Below, piece after piece: positions 15,204 to 24,865 of a stretch of 64,000 bases of DNA (the first letter of the stretch is position 1; each line of letters begins with the position of its first letter). The position numbers and the translations under genes were made by a program. The stretch is from Microbispora sp. H11081. Its GTDB lineage: Bacteria; Actinomycetota; Actinomycetes; Streptosporangiales; Streptosporangiaceae. The DNA lies in assembly GCF_012999535.1 (NCBI RefSeq), contig NZ_JABBWV010000016.1, forward strand, positions 90,155-154,154, in the 5' to 3' direction. A model generated the notes under the pieces. That model was not told the DNA's origin and did not search any database. It worked only from the letters and a program-made list of their open reading frames with translations.

Positions 15204-17091
15204 GAGTGGCCGCGCCCGGCACGGGATCGCCGTAGGCGAAGCCCTTGAGGCAGACCGCCTGCGGGTCGTCCAGCCGGATCAGCAGCCCCTTGCCGACGGC
15301 CGTCACCGGGAACCGCACCAGCGCGCCGCCGGAGCCGGTGGCGTTGAACCGCAGCTCACCCCGCCGGCCGCTCATCTCGTAGCCGCCGGTGCCCGCGCGC
15401 TCGGCGGTGTAGGCCAGCCCCGCGATCGGCCCGGGCCCGCCGAAGGACACGACGTCGGGGAAGAAGATCGCGTCGCCGAGCAGCGGGAGGCACGGGCGGC
15501 CCTCCGGCGGCAGCACCCCCATCGACGCCTTGACCTCGACCGGCGCGAGGCCGCCCCTGTCGTCGAAGACGAGCGCGTGCTCCGACGGCTCCGGCACCCG
15601 CATCCGGGCGCGGAGCGCGGGCCTGGCCAGCGGGGCCAGCAGGTGGTGGCTGAGCCTGCGGTCGCCGTTCCAGGGGAGCACGATGTCCTCGGGCAGCGGG
15701 CTGGAGTAGATCACCGCCGTGTCCGGCACCCGGGTGAGCGAGGCGCGTACGGCCTCCAGGTATGCCCGCACCCGGTCGCCCGACAGGGTGTCGCGGTAGC
15801 TCTGGATCGAGGCGACCGACATCGCGAGGTAGCCGCCCGTGAGGAGTGCGGCCGCCGCCGTCAGCCCTCGCCCGGCGGGAACGGGCCGCCGGTACGGCTC
15901 CCGCTCGTCCCGCAGGGGCAGCAGCGCGAGCGCCAGGCAGACCGCCAGCACGATCGCCGCGTCGGCGACGTACCGGGTCTCGGACCCGACCACCTGGGCG
16001 AGGCCGGTGCCCCGCGCGATCGCCGTGGGCACGCCGTCCGCGGCGACGAGGTAGCCCGCCAGGATCAGCCAGGCGCGCGCGGCCCGCCGCCGCCACAGGA
16101 GGGTGAGGGCGATCAGGGCGGCGAGCACGGCCCATCCCGCGGCCACCAGCGTCGGGGCCGGGTCGGCGAGCCCGCCGTTGGGCAGCACCGGGCCCCATGA
16201 CAGCGGCCCGCCGGCCACCCCGGCGGGGAAGACCTCGCCGAGCAGGCGGCCCAGCAGTTCAGCCGCGTCGCCCGGCGCGGGGACGGCCGCGCCCTCGCCG
16301 GGCGCGGTGCCACGGCGGGCCAGGTACAGCGCCGCGTAACCGCCCATGAGCAGCGCGTACGCCCCCCACGGCCGCCAGTGGGCACGCAGCTCGCGCAGCA
16401 TGACCGCTACCCACGACCCCGCCGACGGCCGCAGGTGCGACGTGGTGAGCGCGAACAGCAGGAACGGGACGAAGACCCCCTTCGTGCTGAACGCCATGCC
16501 GGCGAGTACCCACAGGAAGGCCCGGCGGGCATGCGCCGCCCCGCCCTCCCTGACGTGCCGCACCTGGGCGGCGAGCGCCATGACCATGGCGAGCTGGAGC
16601 GGCACCGCGTTGACGGCGGCCGACCACCAGCCGAAGGCCGGGATGGTCAGCGGCGAGAAGAGCGCGAGGGCGAGCGGCGGCAGGATGCCGGGCCGCGTGC
16701 CGAAGAGCCGCACGAGCAGCCGCAGCAGCATGACCGCCACCACCGCCTGGAGCGCGAACGTGACCCCCGCGACCAGCGCCCAGTCGTACGGCGACAGCCG
16801 CGACAGCACCCAGGTGAGCGCGAGCGCCCCCGGCATCAGGTGGCCCTTGTGCACCCGGAACAGGAAGTCGAACGTCAGGGCGTGCTCGTAGGCGTCGCCC
16901 ACGAACAGGAAGTCGTCCTCGATGAAGAAGGACGAGGCGAGGACGGGGATCCGCACCGCCAGCGACGCCACGACCAGCAGGACCGCCGTGACCGTCACTG
17001 GACCGGCCGCGCCCGTCCACCGGCGCGGCGGCGTCCCGCCCGGCCGTCCGGTGCGCGTCGTCGTCCGCGTCGTCCGGGTCATCCCCGCCAT
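15079..17091 (-). CDS. Large polytopic membrane protein, GT-C-like
   Basis: About 670 residues with ten or more hydrophobic helices. The first loop contains FFIEDDFLFVGDAYEHALTFDFLFRVHKGHLMPG. An acidic ED/DD pair after the first helix is typical of GT-C polyprenyl-phosphate-sugar transferases, and YVADAAIVLAVCLALALLPL marks a later helix. The C-terminal 250 residues are extracytoplasmic and end in a Pro/Ser/Ala-rich tail. ATG 17091 is favoured by GGAG six bases ahead; ATG 17082 and a TTG at 17145 (after GGGGAGAG) are alternatives. Position between an acyltransferase and a methyltransferase within an arabinan-type locus suggests glycan assembly, but substrate is unknown. Confidence 0.7.
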   Translation of the reverse strand: MAGMTRTTRTTTRTGRPGGTPPRRWTGAAGPVTVTAVLLVVASLAVRIPVLASSFFIEDDFLFVGDAYEHALTFDFLFRVHKGHLMPGALALTWVLSRLSPYDWALVAGVTFALQAVVAVMLLRLLVRLFGTRPGILPPLALALFSPLTIPAFGWWSAAVNAVPLQLAMVMALAAQVRHVREGGAAHARRAFLWVLAGMAFSTKGVFVPFLLFALTTSHLRPSAGSWVAVMLRELRAHWRPWGAYALLMGGYAALYLARRGTAPGEGAAVPAPGDAAELLGRLLGEVFPAGVAGGPLSWGPVLPNGGLADPAPTLVAAGWAVLAALIALTLLWRRRAARAWLILAGYLVAADGVPTAIARGTGLAQVVGSETRYVADAAIVLAVCLALALLPLRDEREPYRRPVPAGRGLTAAAALLTGGYLAMSVASIQSYRDTLSGDRVRAYLEAVRASLTRVPDTAVIYSSPLPEDIVLPWNGDRRLSHHLLAPLARPALRARMRVPEPSEHALVFDDRGGLAPVEVKASMGVLPPEGRPCLPLLGDAIFFPDVVSFGGPGPIAGLAYTAERAGTGGYEMSGRRGELRFNATGSGGALVRFPVTAVGKGLLIRLDDPQAVCLKGFAYGDPVPGAATPTAEPSPSGSPGAPSGAPAASPSVSAPRSPGASPAPRHTGG

Positions 17092-17216
17092 CCCCGTCTC
17101 CACGGGATCAGCGTCATCGGGACCCGCGTGAGGTCTGTTCTGCAATCAGGACTCTCCCCGCATTGCGCACCAAAAGGGGTGTTATGCTCCGGCGCACCCG
17201 ACAGGAGAGTGACGTC

Positions 17217-17954
17217 GTGCACGCCGAGCCGTTCCGCGCCGACCTGGCCCGTTCCATTCGCCTCTTCGGCGCCTTCCGGCGGGAGCAGACCGACCCCGAA
17301 TTCTTCTACGGCCTGCTCGCCCGCGACACCGTCGCCCAGCTCGCGACGTACGCCGACCTCGACGGCGCGCTCGTCGCGGACGTCGGCGGCGGTCCCGGCT
17401 ACTTCACCGACGCACTGCGCGACGTGGGCGCGCGGCCGGTGTGCGTGGACTGCGACGCCGGGGAGATGAGCGCGCGCACCGGCGCGATCCCGGACGGCGC
17501 GGTGCTCGGCAGCGCCCTCGACCTGCCGCTGCGGACCGGCTCCGTGGATGTGTGCTTCTCCTCCAACGTGCTGGAGCACGTGCCCGACCCGTGGCGGATG
17601 GGCGACGAGATGGTGCGGGTGACGCGGCCGGGCGGCCTGGTCTACCTGTCGTTCACCAACTGGCTGTCGCCCTGGGGCGGCCACGAGACCTCGCCCTGGC
17701 ACTACCTGGGCGGGCACCACGCCGCGCGCCGCTACACGCGCCGCCACGGCCGCTCCCCCAAGAACGTGTACGGCACGAGCATGTACGCCGTCTCGGTGGC
17801 CAGGGCGCTCGCGTGGGCCCGGCGGCATCCCGGCGCCGACCTGGTCGACGCGCTGCCGCGCTATCACCCTCGGTGGGCGACCCCGGTGATCCATCTACCC
17901 GGCGTCCGCGAGATCGTGACGTGGAACCTCCTGCTGGTGCTGCGCCGCCGCTGA
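17217..17954 (+). CDS. Class I SAM-dependent methyltransferase (Rv0224c-like)
   Basis: A 245-residue methyltransferase. Motif I is VADVGGGPGYFTDALRDVG, followed by the acidic VCVDCD, then motif SALDLPLRTGSVDVCFSSNVLEHVPDPWRMGDEMVRVTRPGGLVYLSF in outline. The start is GTG 17217 after AGGAGA; an earlier TTG has no ribosome binding site. M. tuberculosis Rv0224c occupies a comparable neighbourhood beside a GT4 gene and Rv0226c-Rv0228, suggesting a role in modifying an envelope lipid or glycan. Its last 60 bases overlap the 3' end of the convergent aftD-DUF3068 frame. Confidence 0.88.
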   Translation: MHAEPFRADLARSIRLFGAFRREQTDPEFFYGLLARDTVAQLATYADLDGALVADVGGGPGYFTDALRDVGARPVCVDCDAGEMSARTGAIPDGAVLGSALDLPLRTGSVDVCFSSNVLEHVPDPWRMGDEMVRVTRPGGLVYLSFTNWLSPWGGHETSPWHYLGGHHAARRYTRRHGRSPKNVYGTSMYAVSVARALAWARRHPGADLVDALPRYHPRWATPVIHLPGVREIVTWNLLLVLRRR

Positions 17955-20900
17955 CCTCCCCCTCCGGGAGCCGAGCCGGTGGACCCCGGCGAGCGCCGCC
18001 GCGAGCACGGTGGCGAGCAGGCCGCACGCCAGCGGGATCCAGTCGCGCGTCAGCAGGATCCACCTGCGGAAACGGGCCGCCTCGTCCGCGAACGCCCGCA
18101 CCTCGGCGGGGCTCGTCACCAGGTCGGCGTCGAACGCCACCAGCCGCTCGACCTGGTCGGGCGTGCGCAGGGTGTCGCGCCGCCGCTCCTGCGTGCGCAC
18201 GGTCAGCCCGCTCTCCGGTTCGACCCAGATCGTGCGGGTGATCTCGGTGTACCTCGCGACGGCGACCCGCGGCTCGCCGGGCATGCCGATCGACTCGCCG
18301 GGCACCGGGCCCGGCAGGTCGGCCGTACGCACCGGCCCGGCCGCGTAGGTGTAGCGGTAGGTCCGCAGGCCCTCGACGGTCTCCTCGCGCTCGAACCGTA
18401 TCGGCGCCTCCCGCCGCAGCACCGGGTCGAACATGCCGTACGAGCGCGGCTCCGCCCCCGGGGGCAGGCGGAAGGCCAGCCCGGTCTGCCGTACGCCGGG
18501 ATCCTCGTCGACGTATCCCCCGCAGCAGTCGACGGCCAGGCCGGTGCGCCGGTCGAAGGCGGTGCGGCGCTCGTGGTAGTCGACGCGCTCGCCGTCCCGG
18601 GTGTCGAGCGCGGAGAACTCCACCCACACGGCCGTGCGGTCGTCCCCGGCCTGCGGGTCGCCGTACAAGGCCACCGTGTTCTGCACGGGCACGCCCCGGT
18701 GGAGGCGGAAGCTGGCGGTGTCGAGATAGGTGGCCGAGGGCGACAGGAGCCGCTGGATCCTCGTCTGCTCCAGCGGCAGCACCGTGGCCCTCGGGGAGAC
18801 CTCGAAGCGGAACAGCACCCCCACCGTGACCAGGAAGGCGATGCCCGCCAGCAACAGCGTGCGCGGCCACCCACCCCCACTGCCGTGATCTTGTAGTTTG
18901 TCGCAGGTATCCCCCGTGACCTGCGCCCCCTCCGTCCGTGATCTTGCACTCGGCCGGGAGAAAACGCCGCTGCCTGCGGCGACGTCGTACGTGACCTTGC
19001 GATCGGCCGGGTCACGGTCCTCCGCGTACGGCCCACTGGGCGACCGGCCGCCGACGGCGGCCAGCAGCCGGGCGAGTACGACGAGGCAGAGCGCGTCGGC
19101 GGCCAGTCCCTGCCCGGCGGCCTGGGCGACACCGGCGAGGCCGAGCGCGACGAGCACCGCCCACGCGGAGGCGGCGCGCCTGGCGAAGGCCAACGGGCGG
19201 CTCGCATCCGCCTGCCGGGCGTCGCCGATCCTGCCCAGCCACACGAACGCCGCCAGCGCGGCCACGACGACGGCCGCGCCCACCGCGCCCCCGGTCCACA
19301 ACCCGGCGAGCGGCGCCGCGAGCCACACCCACAGCGGGCGGACGCGGCCCGGCCCCGTCGCGCGTAGCCGCGACCTGCCGCGCGGGAGTGCCAGGGCCAC
19401 CACGACTAGGGCGAGACCGAGCCCGGCGAGCAGCGCCGTGCGGTAGGCAGGGTCGGGCTCGTAGCGCAGGACCACCTCTCCCCCGCCGGCCGGCAACTCC
19501 CACGCCTGCCGCCAGCCGTCCAGCCGCGCCGGGTTCAGCCGCGCGCCGCCGAGGTACGCCTGCCAGCCGGCGTTGTGGTTCTCGTTGACCACCAGATAGG
19601 ACGGCTCGGCGGCGGCGACCCGGAGGCGGCGCTCCTGGGGCCCCCACGCCGTCACCGTGGCCGGGACGGCCTTGACCGCCGCGCGCGCCCGCCCGGTCTG
19701 GTCATCCGACACGGTGCCATCGGCCAGCATCACCGAGCGCACCAGGAAGGCGTCGCCCGGCACCACGCTGACCCTGCTGTGGCCCTCGGCCAGGCGCACG
19801 GGCGCGCAGCCCTCGTAGGTCAGCGCGCGACCGTCGAGCACGTCGTCGAGCGTGCCGCCGACCACGCGGGTCGGCACGTCGGCGCCGTCCACCCGGAGGG
19901 CCGGGCCATACCCGCAGGGCAGTCGCGCGGGGACGTCGCCGAGGCCGCCGAGGGGCGCCACCCCGGGGACGGCGATCTCGGCGACCTCGATCGGGCGGGA
20001 GGCGGGCGCGGTGAACTCGACGGAGAACGTACGCGTCCGCAGCGCGGGGAAGGCGAACACGCCGTCGCGGTCAACCCAGCCCTGCACCGCGCGGTCGCCG
20101 GCGCGCACGGTGAGCTTCACCGGCGGGACGCCCTGAGCGGAGTCGGGGAACAGCACCCGGATCCGCGAGAAGCTCCGCGTCGTCCCCAGGTCGATCGACA
20201 GCGTCGGATGCCGGTCGTACGGCTGGGCGAACCACACCGTCGCGGGATCGCCGTCCATCGCGTGGCGGCCGAGCGTGGCGCCGTGCTCGGCCGCCACCGA
20301 GGACGCGCTGACGTGCGGATACCGCTTCGGCAGCGTGGTGAGCACTTCGGCCGCCTTCGGATCGGTGAGTACGGCACGCCCGCGCACCGTGCGCGGGCCG
20401 TCGCGCGTCACCGGGACGAGCCGGTCGAATCCGTCGCCGTCCTCGCCCACGATCCGCAGCCGCGAGGAGCACGTCCAGGTGACGGAGCCCCGCATGCACG
20501 CGCCGGCGTCCCCCTGCCTGGTCAGCAGCGTCGTGCCGGGGTCGCCCGCGCCGGTGTCCGGCACCGAGATCGTGCGTGCCGCCCGCACGCCCGGCACGCG
20601 CAGGTCGGTGATGCCGACCCGGCTGCCGAGCGCCGTCCGCGGCTCGTACGCGAGCCTGGTCACCCGGATCCGCAGCCACGTGCTGGCCCCGGGGACCGGG
20701 CGCAGCGGCTGGAGTTCGCCGGTCCGCGCCACCGGGACGCGCCGCACGCCGCGCTCGGTCTCCAGCGCGACCTCGGCCACCGGCGGCCCGCCGGCCTCCT
20801 GCTCGAACGCCATCGAGATCTCGGTCAGGTCGACCGGGCCGGCGAAGCGGACCTTCAGCCACTCCCCGACCGCGCCCTGCCAGCCGTCCGACCGCCACGC

Positions 20901-23153
20901 CGTGCGCGGGTCGTCGTCGAGCGCGGCGTACGGCTGCGTCCCGGGGTCGCGCCGGCCCACGGCGGCCGTGACGCCGGATTCCGCCGATGAGGCGGTGACG
21001 TCCTCGATGCCGAGGTAGCGCGCCGTCGAGGTGGCCGCCGACCAGGCCGGATCGGTGAGGTCGGTGGTCACGGGCTCCTGGTCGTCCGTCAGCGTGGCCG
21101 ACGCGATGCGCCGTACGTCGCCGAACACGATGTCCCGTTTCCGCAGCGTGTCGGTGCGGATCGTGTCGCGGGACGGGATCGCCGCGGCGCCGGGCTCGTC
21201 GCCGACGAGCACCGGCCTGTCGCCGGTGAGCAGGCCCTCCTCGGCCAGGTCGAGCACGGCCTCCGGGGCGCCCTCGACGTGCAGCGTGCCCGCGCGGGGC
21301 ACGGTCGAGGCGAGCGGGGCCGCCCCCGGGATCGTGTAGACCTCCAGCGCCGGGTACGGCTGGTCGAGCCAGCCAGAGGCGGTGCCGCTCGCGGCCAGGC
21401 CGACCACCGGCCCGAACTCCGCGGTCCTGGACAGCCCGGAGTCGCGCAGGGTCTGGTGCACCCGGGCGGGCCAGGCGGTGCCGAGCGCCTCCCTGACCAG
21501 GTCGTTGCGGATGAGCAGGTGGCTCACCCCGGCACGGCGCAGGGCCTCGGCCAGGCCGGGCGAGCCGCGCCCGGTGGCGAAGCGCTCGTCGACCGCCTGC
21601 ACGAGCCGGGCCAGGCCGGGTGAGCCCCACGGCACGTTGGCGTGGGTGGCCCAGCGCACGGTCAGCAGCGACTGCATGGGCTCGTCGAGCGGCCGCCCCC
21701 ACAGGTAGTCGCCCCGGGCGGAGCCGGGCATCGCGAGCACCATGCCGTCGCCCGCGGCGCGGTTCAGCCAGGCGGCGGCCTCCCGCCAGTAGGCGGGGAT
21801 GTCCACGAAGGAGCCGCGTGGGTTCACCCCCGCGGTCCCGACCGGCACCAGCGTGAGCGCGAGCAGGCCGGCCGTCACGGCCGTGACCGGCACGCGCGGA
21901 CGGGCCGGACCCGTGGACGGCACCGCGGCGGGCAGCGCGGCCAGGCCGAGCGCCACCGGCAGCCGGATCAGCGCGTCGAACTTGTGCAGGTTGCGGAACG
22001 GCGCGAGCGGCCCGTCGAACAGCTCCCTGACCTGGCCGGTCCAGGGATGCGCGAGATCACCCGCGTGGCCCGCGGTGACGATCACCAGGCCCGCGACCAC
22101 GCACAGGACCAGGAACGTACGCTCCGGGGTCGCCCGGCATACGACGCCGGCCAGCCCGAGCCCGGCCACCAGTGCCGTCGCGGCGACCAGCCACGGCACG
22201 GTCGCCTGGTCGTAGGCGGCCGGCAGCCACGGCTGCCCGTCCACCGGCAGGAACGCGATCCAGCTCGACGTGCCGCGCAGGGCGTTCAGCGGTGACGTGA
22301 CACCGGCGACGGCCGACGCCGTCTCGATGAACGGCAGGAACGAGAAGATGTAGCGCCCGAGCAGCAGCAGCGGGACGAGCCACCACATCGACACGAGGCC
22401 GATGAACAGCAGCCACCAGCCGAGCAGGGCCCGTCTGCGCCCGCCACGGCGGCGGCTGAGCAGGTAGAGGAGCGGGACGACGAGCACGGCCAGTTCGGCC
22501 GCCGCGTTGACGCCACCCGCGAACAGGAACGCGACGGCCGACAGCGCGGCGGCGCGACGCGGGCTCGTCCCCTCCCCGGCACCGCGGACCAGCGGCAGCA
22601 GCACCCACGGCAGCACGGCGCTCGGCTGGAACTCCGAGGAGTTGATCCCGATCAGGGCGAGCGCGTGCGGGGCCAGGGCGTAGGCGAGCGCGCCCACGAT
22701 CCGGGTCGCGGGCGAGCCGATCCCCATCGCGCGGGCCAGCCGCTCGGTCCCGAGGAACGCCGCGCACAGCACGAGCGACATCCAGAGCCGCTGGATGGCC
22801 CAGGCGGGCATGTCCACGGCCTGGAAGAGCGCGTAGAACGGCCCCATCGGGAAGAGATAGCCGTACGCCTGGTTCTGCAGGTGGCCGAAGTAGGCCGGAT
22901 CCCACAGGTGCAGCGCGCGCGACAGGAACCCCAGCGGGTTCACCGCCATGTCGAGCTTGGTCTCGGAGATCACCGCGCCCGGGGCGGTGTTGAAGGCGAC
23001 GGCCGCCAGCAGCAGGCAGCCCGCGAGCAGCCGGAGCCGGTGCCGCAGCGTCCCGCCCGGCGGCGCGGGACGCGCGGCGGGGGCCCGCTCCGGGGCTTCC
23101 GCGCTCCCGTCGCGCGCGGGCTCCCGCGGCTCGACCGGGACGTCAACGGACAC
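17895..23153 (-). CDS. aftD: AftD-like arabinofuranosyltransferase fused in frame to a DUF3068 protein
   Basis: One open frame of 1752 codons. Residues about 1-1370 are AftD-like (DUF3367): an N-terminal GT-C membrane domain with INSSEFQPSAVLPWVLLPL and NLHKFDALIRLPVALGL, then a long extracytoplasmic part with galactose-binding-like modules (HAMDGDPATVWFAQPYDRHPTLSIDLG in outline), then C-terminal helices. Residues about 1440-1752 are a second DUF3068 unit (VDCCGGYVDEDPGV, FWVEPNTG-like IWVEPESGLTV, C-terminal helix). The joining segment at 18883-19016 is repeat-element sequence translated as ...CDKLQDHGSGGG. The DUF3068 part has no good start of its own. The GTG start overlaps the GT4 gene stop by 11 bases. 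In mycobacteria aftD and DUF3068 genes are separate. Confidence 0.85.
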   Translation of the reverse strand: MSVDVPVEPREPARDGSAEAPERAPAARPAPPGGTLRHRLRLLAGCLLLAAVAFNTAPGAVISETKLDMAVNPLGFLSRALHLWDPAYFGHLQNQAYGYLFPMGPFYALFQAVDMPAWAIQRLWMSLVLCAAFLGTERLARAMGIGSPATRIVGALAYALAPHALALIGINSSEFQPSAVLPWVLLPLVRGAGEGTSPRRAAALSAVAFLFAGGVNAAAELAVLVVPLLYLLSRRRGGRRRALLGWWLLFIGLVSMWWLVPLLLLGRYIFSFLPFIETASAVAGVTSPLNALRGTSSWIAFLPVDGQPWLPAAYDQATVPWLVAATALVAGLGLAGVVCRATPERTFLVLCVVAGLVIVTAGHAGDLAHPWTGQVRELFDGPLAPFRNLHKFDALIRLPVALGLAALPAAVPSTGPARPRVPVTAVTAGLLALTLVPVGTAGVNPRGSFVDIPAYWREAAAWLNRAAGDGMVLAMPGSARGDYLWGRPLDEPMQSLLTVRWATHANVPWGSPGLARLVQAVDERFATGRGSPGLAEALRRAGVSHLLIRNDLVREALGTAWPARVHQTLRDSGLSRTAEFGPVVGLAASGTASGWLDQPYPALEVYTIPGAAPLASTVPRAGTLHVEGAPEAVLDLAEEGLLTGDRPVLVGDEPGAAAIPSRDTIRTDTLRKRDIVFGDVRRIASATLTDDQEPVTTDLTDPAWSAATSTARYLGIEDVTASSAESGVTAAVGRRDPGTQPYAALDDDPRTAWRSDGWQGAVGEWLKVRFAGPVDLTEISMAFEQEAGGPPVAEVALETERGVRRVPVARTGELQPLRPVPGASTWLRIRVTRLAYEPRTALGSRVGITDLRVPGVRAARTISVPDTGAGDPGTTLLTRQGDAGACMRGSVTWTCSSRLRIVGEDGDGFDRLVPVTRDGPRTVRGRAVLTDPKAAEVLTTLPKRYPHVSASSVAAEHGATLGRHAMDGDPATVWFAQPYDRHPTLSIDLGTTRSFSRIRVLFPDSAQGVPPVKLTVRAGDRAVQGWVDRDGVFAFPALRTRTFSVEFTAPASRPIEVAEIAVPGVAPLGGLGDVPARLPCGYGPALRVDGADVPTRVVGGTLDDVLDGRALTYEGCAPVRLAEGHSRVSVVPGDAFLVRSVMLADGTVSDDQTGRARAAVKAVPATVTAWGPQERRLRVAAAEPSYLVVNENHNAGWQAYLGGARLNPARLDGWRQAWELPAGGGEVVLRYEPDPAYRTALLAGLGLALVVVALALPRGRSRLRATGPGRVRPLWVWLAAPLAGLWTGGAVGAAVVVAALAAFVWLGRIGDARQADASRPLAFARRAASAWAVLVALGLAGVAQAAGQGLAADALCLVVLARLLAAVGGRSPSGPYAEDRDPADRKVTYDVAAGSGVFSRPSARSRTEGAQVTGDTCDKLQDHGSGGGWPRTLLLAGIAFLVTVGVLFRFEVSPRATVLPLEQTRIQRLLSPSATYLDTASFRLHRGVPVQNTVALYGDPQAGDDRTAVWVEFSALDTRDGERVDYHERRTAFDRRTGLAVDCCGGYVDEDPGVRQTGLAFRLPPGAEPRSYGMFDPVLRREAPIRFEREETVEGLRTYRYTYAAGPVRTADLPGPVPGESIGMPGEPRVAVARYTEITRTIWVEPESGLTVRTQERRRDTLRTPDQVERLVAFDADLVTSPAEVRAFADEAARFRRWILLTRDWIPLACGLLATVLAAALAGVHRLGSRRGRSAAAQHQQEVPRHDLADAG
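18883..18981 (-). repeat. Half copy of the 9.5-kb repeat element at the aftD/DUF3068 junction
   Basis: 18883-18905 is identical to the 23-bp terminal repeat of the element at 9528. Read on the minus strand, the copy runs: hairpin CGCCGC-AGGCA-GCGGCG (18981-18965), TTTTC, a GTGCAAGATCACGG motif, GCAGGTCACG, then the terminal repeat and a G-rich flank. The same order occurs in the right half of the first element (9654-9780). A further degenerate copy of the CGTGAnCTTGC...CGGCCGGG motif extends to about 19016. The hairpin with TTTT could weaken transcription from aftD into the DUF3068 segment. Confidence 0.75.
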
Positions 23154-24429
23154 GGGCGCGCTCGGGCTCCTTCTCGTGGCCGTCCTGCGGCGACGGTGCG
23201 GGAACCCGGCCGAGTTCGCCCGCGACCAGCCCGGTCATGGCGGCCCCCGTCCTCCCCCAGGTGAACTCGCCCGCCCAGCGCCGGCACTCCCGGGCCATCC
23301 TGGCCCTCGTCAGGGGGTCGTCCAGCTCCCGCAGGGCGTGGCCGACCACGTCCGCGAGCCGCTCGCCGTCACGGACCAGCCAGCCCGTCACGCCGTGCCG
23401 TACGGAATCGCGCAGGCCGGCCACGTCGTAGGCGACAGTCGGCACGCCGAGGGCCGCCGCCTCGATCACGGTCAGTCCCCAGCCCTCGAACTCGGAGGCG
23501 GTGACGTTGAGCCTGGCACGGCTCAGCACGGCGTTCTTCTCCGGCTCGGGCAGGAAACCGTGCAGGTGGACCCGCCCGGCCACGTCGGACCTCACCGCCC
23601 GCGCGGCCAGCCGGTCGCGCTCCGGGCCCCTGCCGACGACGTGCACGTGCAGCCCGGGACGGCCGGGCGCCAGGTCGGCGGCGAGCTCGACCACCCGCTC
23701 GACGCGCTTGTGCCCGACCAGGCGTCCGAGGTAGACGACGGCGGGATCGCCCGGCACCGGGTCGTCCGCGACGGGTCTGGCCGTGGGGCCGCCGTTGGGC
23801 ACCACCTCGATCGGGGCCAGCCAGCGGAGGCGTTCGCGCAACTCGTGGCGGGAGGACTCGGAGACCGTCACCGTCGTGCGCCGCCGATACAGCAGCCGGG
23901 CCACCGGCCCCTCGACGAAGCAGCCGATCCTGGCCAGCCAGCGGGGGAAGAAGGCGTGGAACTGCCGGTCGTGCACGTGGTGGACCACACAGATCACCCG
24001 CGTACGGCGGCGCACCACGAGCGGGGAGAAGAACGGGATGCCGTTCATGCAGTCGAGGACGACGTCGAAGCGGCGGCGGTGCAGCAGCAGCCAGAGCGGG
24101 ACGAGGAGATAGACCAGGTATTTGTTGCCCATCCTGCGCAGCCGGATGCCGTCTCGCGACTCCGCGCGGGTCTGGTGCCGCTCCCGGCTGGTGAGGAAGT
24201 CGACGCTCGCGCCCTGGCCGACGAAGTAGGCGGAGACCCGCCACGCGTACTCCTCCGCGCCGCCCGCGACCGTCTGGCCGGGTTCCCGGAAGTTCAGCAC
24301 GGCCACGCGCACACCGTCGAGCAGGGGCGCGGCGGCGGGAGCGGCGCCGGCGGCGGCCAGACGCGGCCTGTCCGGCGGCTCGGGGAAGGGGGCCGGGCAC
24401 CCCGAGGCGTTCGCACCCTGTGCGACCAC
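23143..24429 (-). CDS. GT4-family glycosyltransferase (Rv0225-like)
   Basis: About 428 residues with a GT-B fold. The N-terminal lobe has LNFREPGQTVAGGAEEYAWRVSAYFV. The interdomain segment is EVVPNGGP, and the C-terminal lobe has VVYLGRLVGHKRVERVVELA with the E-x7-E motif as SEFEGWGLTVIEAAALGVPTVAYD. It should transfer a sugar from a nucleotide donor on the cytoplasmic face. GTG 24429 is favoured because GAAGGAG lies 5 bases ahead; the frame is open to a GTG at 24450. Its stop overlaps the aftD start by 11 bases, so it is probably co-transcribed with aftD. Acceptor unknown. Confidence 0.88.
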   Translation of the reverse strand: MVAQGANASGCPAPFPEPPDRPRLAAAGAAPAAAPLLDGVRVAVLNFREPGQTVAGGAEEYAWRVSAYFVGQGASVDFLTSRERHQTRAESRDGIRLRRMGNKYLVYLLVPLWLLLHRRRFDVVLDCMNGIPFFSPLVVRRRTRVICVVHHVHDRQFHAFFPRWLARIGCFVEGPVARLLYRRRTTVTVSESSRHELRERLRWLAPIEVVPNGGPTARPVADDPVPGDPAVVYLGRLVGHKRVERVVELAADLAPGRPGLHVHVVGRGPERDRLAARAVRSDVAGRVHLHGFLPEPEKNAVLSRARLNVTASEFEGWGLTVIEAAALGVPTVAYDVAGLRDSVRHGVTGWLVRDGERLADVVGHALRELDDPLTRARMARECRRWAGEFTWGRTGAAMTGLVAGELGRVPAPSPQDGHEKEPERARVR

Positions 24430-24596
24430 GACCACTCCTTCGGGTGACACGTCTCAGCGGGAGTTTCGGGGGATCCCCGCGACGCGGGGACGGCGGCGCG
24501 GGCGCGTGACGGGCGCGGGCGGGTATGGCGAAGCGGCGCCCCCGACGGGCTCGGTCTTGGCGGGGATCCCCGGAACGGGGTGTCAGGCGGGCCCGG

Positions 24597-24728
24597 TCAC
24601 CTGTCGCCGTAGTTGTAGAGCGGCTTGTTCGGCGGCTCGGCGGTGGGCGCCGCGACGTTGACGACCGCCACGGACGCGAGGCCGGCGAGCACGGCCCCGA
24701 CCACGAGAGCAGCCAGCACCTTCAACAC
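24597..24728 (-). CDS. DUF2613-type single-helix micro-protein (Rv0236A-like)
   Basis: A 43-residue product starting at GTG 24728, 9 bases after GGAGG. It has one hydrophobic helix (VLAALVVGAVLAGLASVAVVNVA) and a short tail ending NKPLYNYGDR. M. tuberculosis Rv0236A, which lies beside aftD (Rv0236c), has the same size, helix and a tail with a Tyr-Gly-Asn-Arg-like ending. The match in form and neighbourhood supports the call. An in-frame ATG at 24797 exists but has no ribosome binding site. Function unknown; a partner or membrane anchor for AftD is possible. Confidence 0.75.
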   Translation of the reverse strand: MLKVLAALVVGAVLAGLASVAVVNVAAPTAEPPNKPLYNYGDR

Positions 24729-24865
24729 AGGATGCTTCCTCCTTGCCGGAGCGGGCGGTGAGCCAGAGAGTAGAACGTGATACAGCTTAGACACCATAGC
24801 TTTGGTCAAACCGTGATAAACAGACTTACTGTCCAGTATGCCGCCAGATCCCAGGTAGTAGCAGG

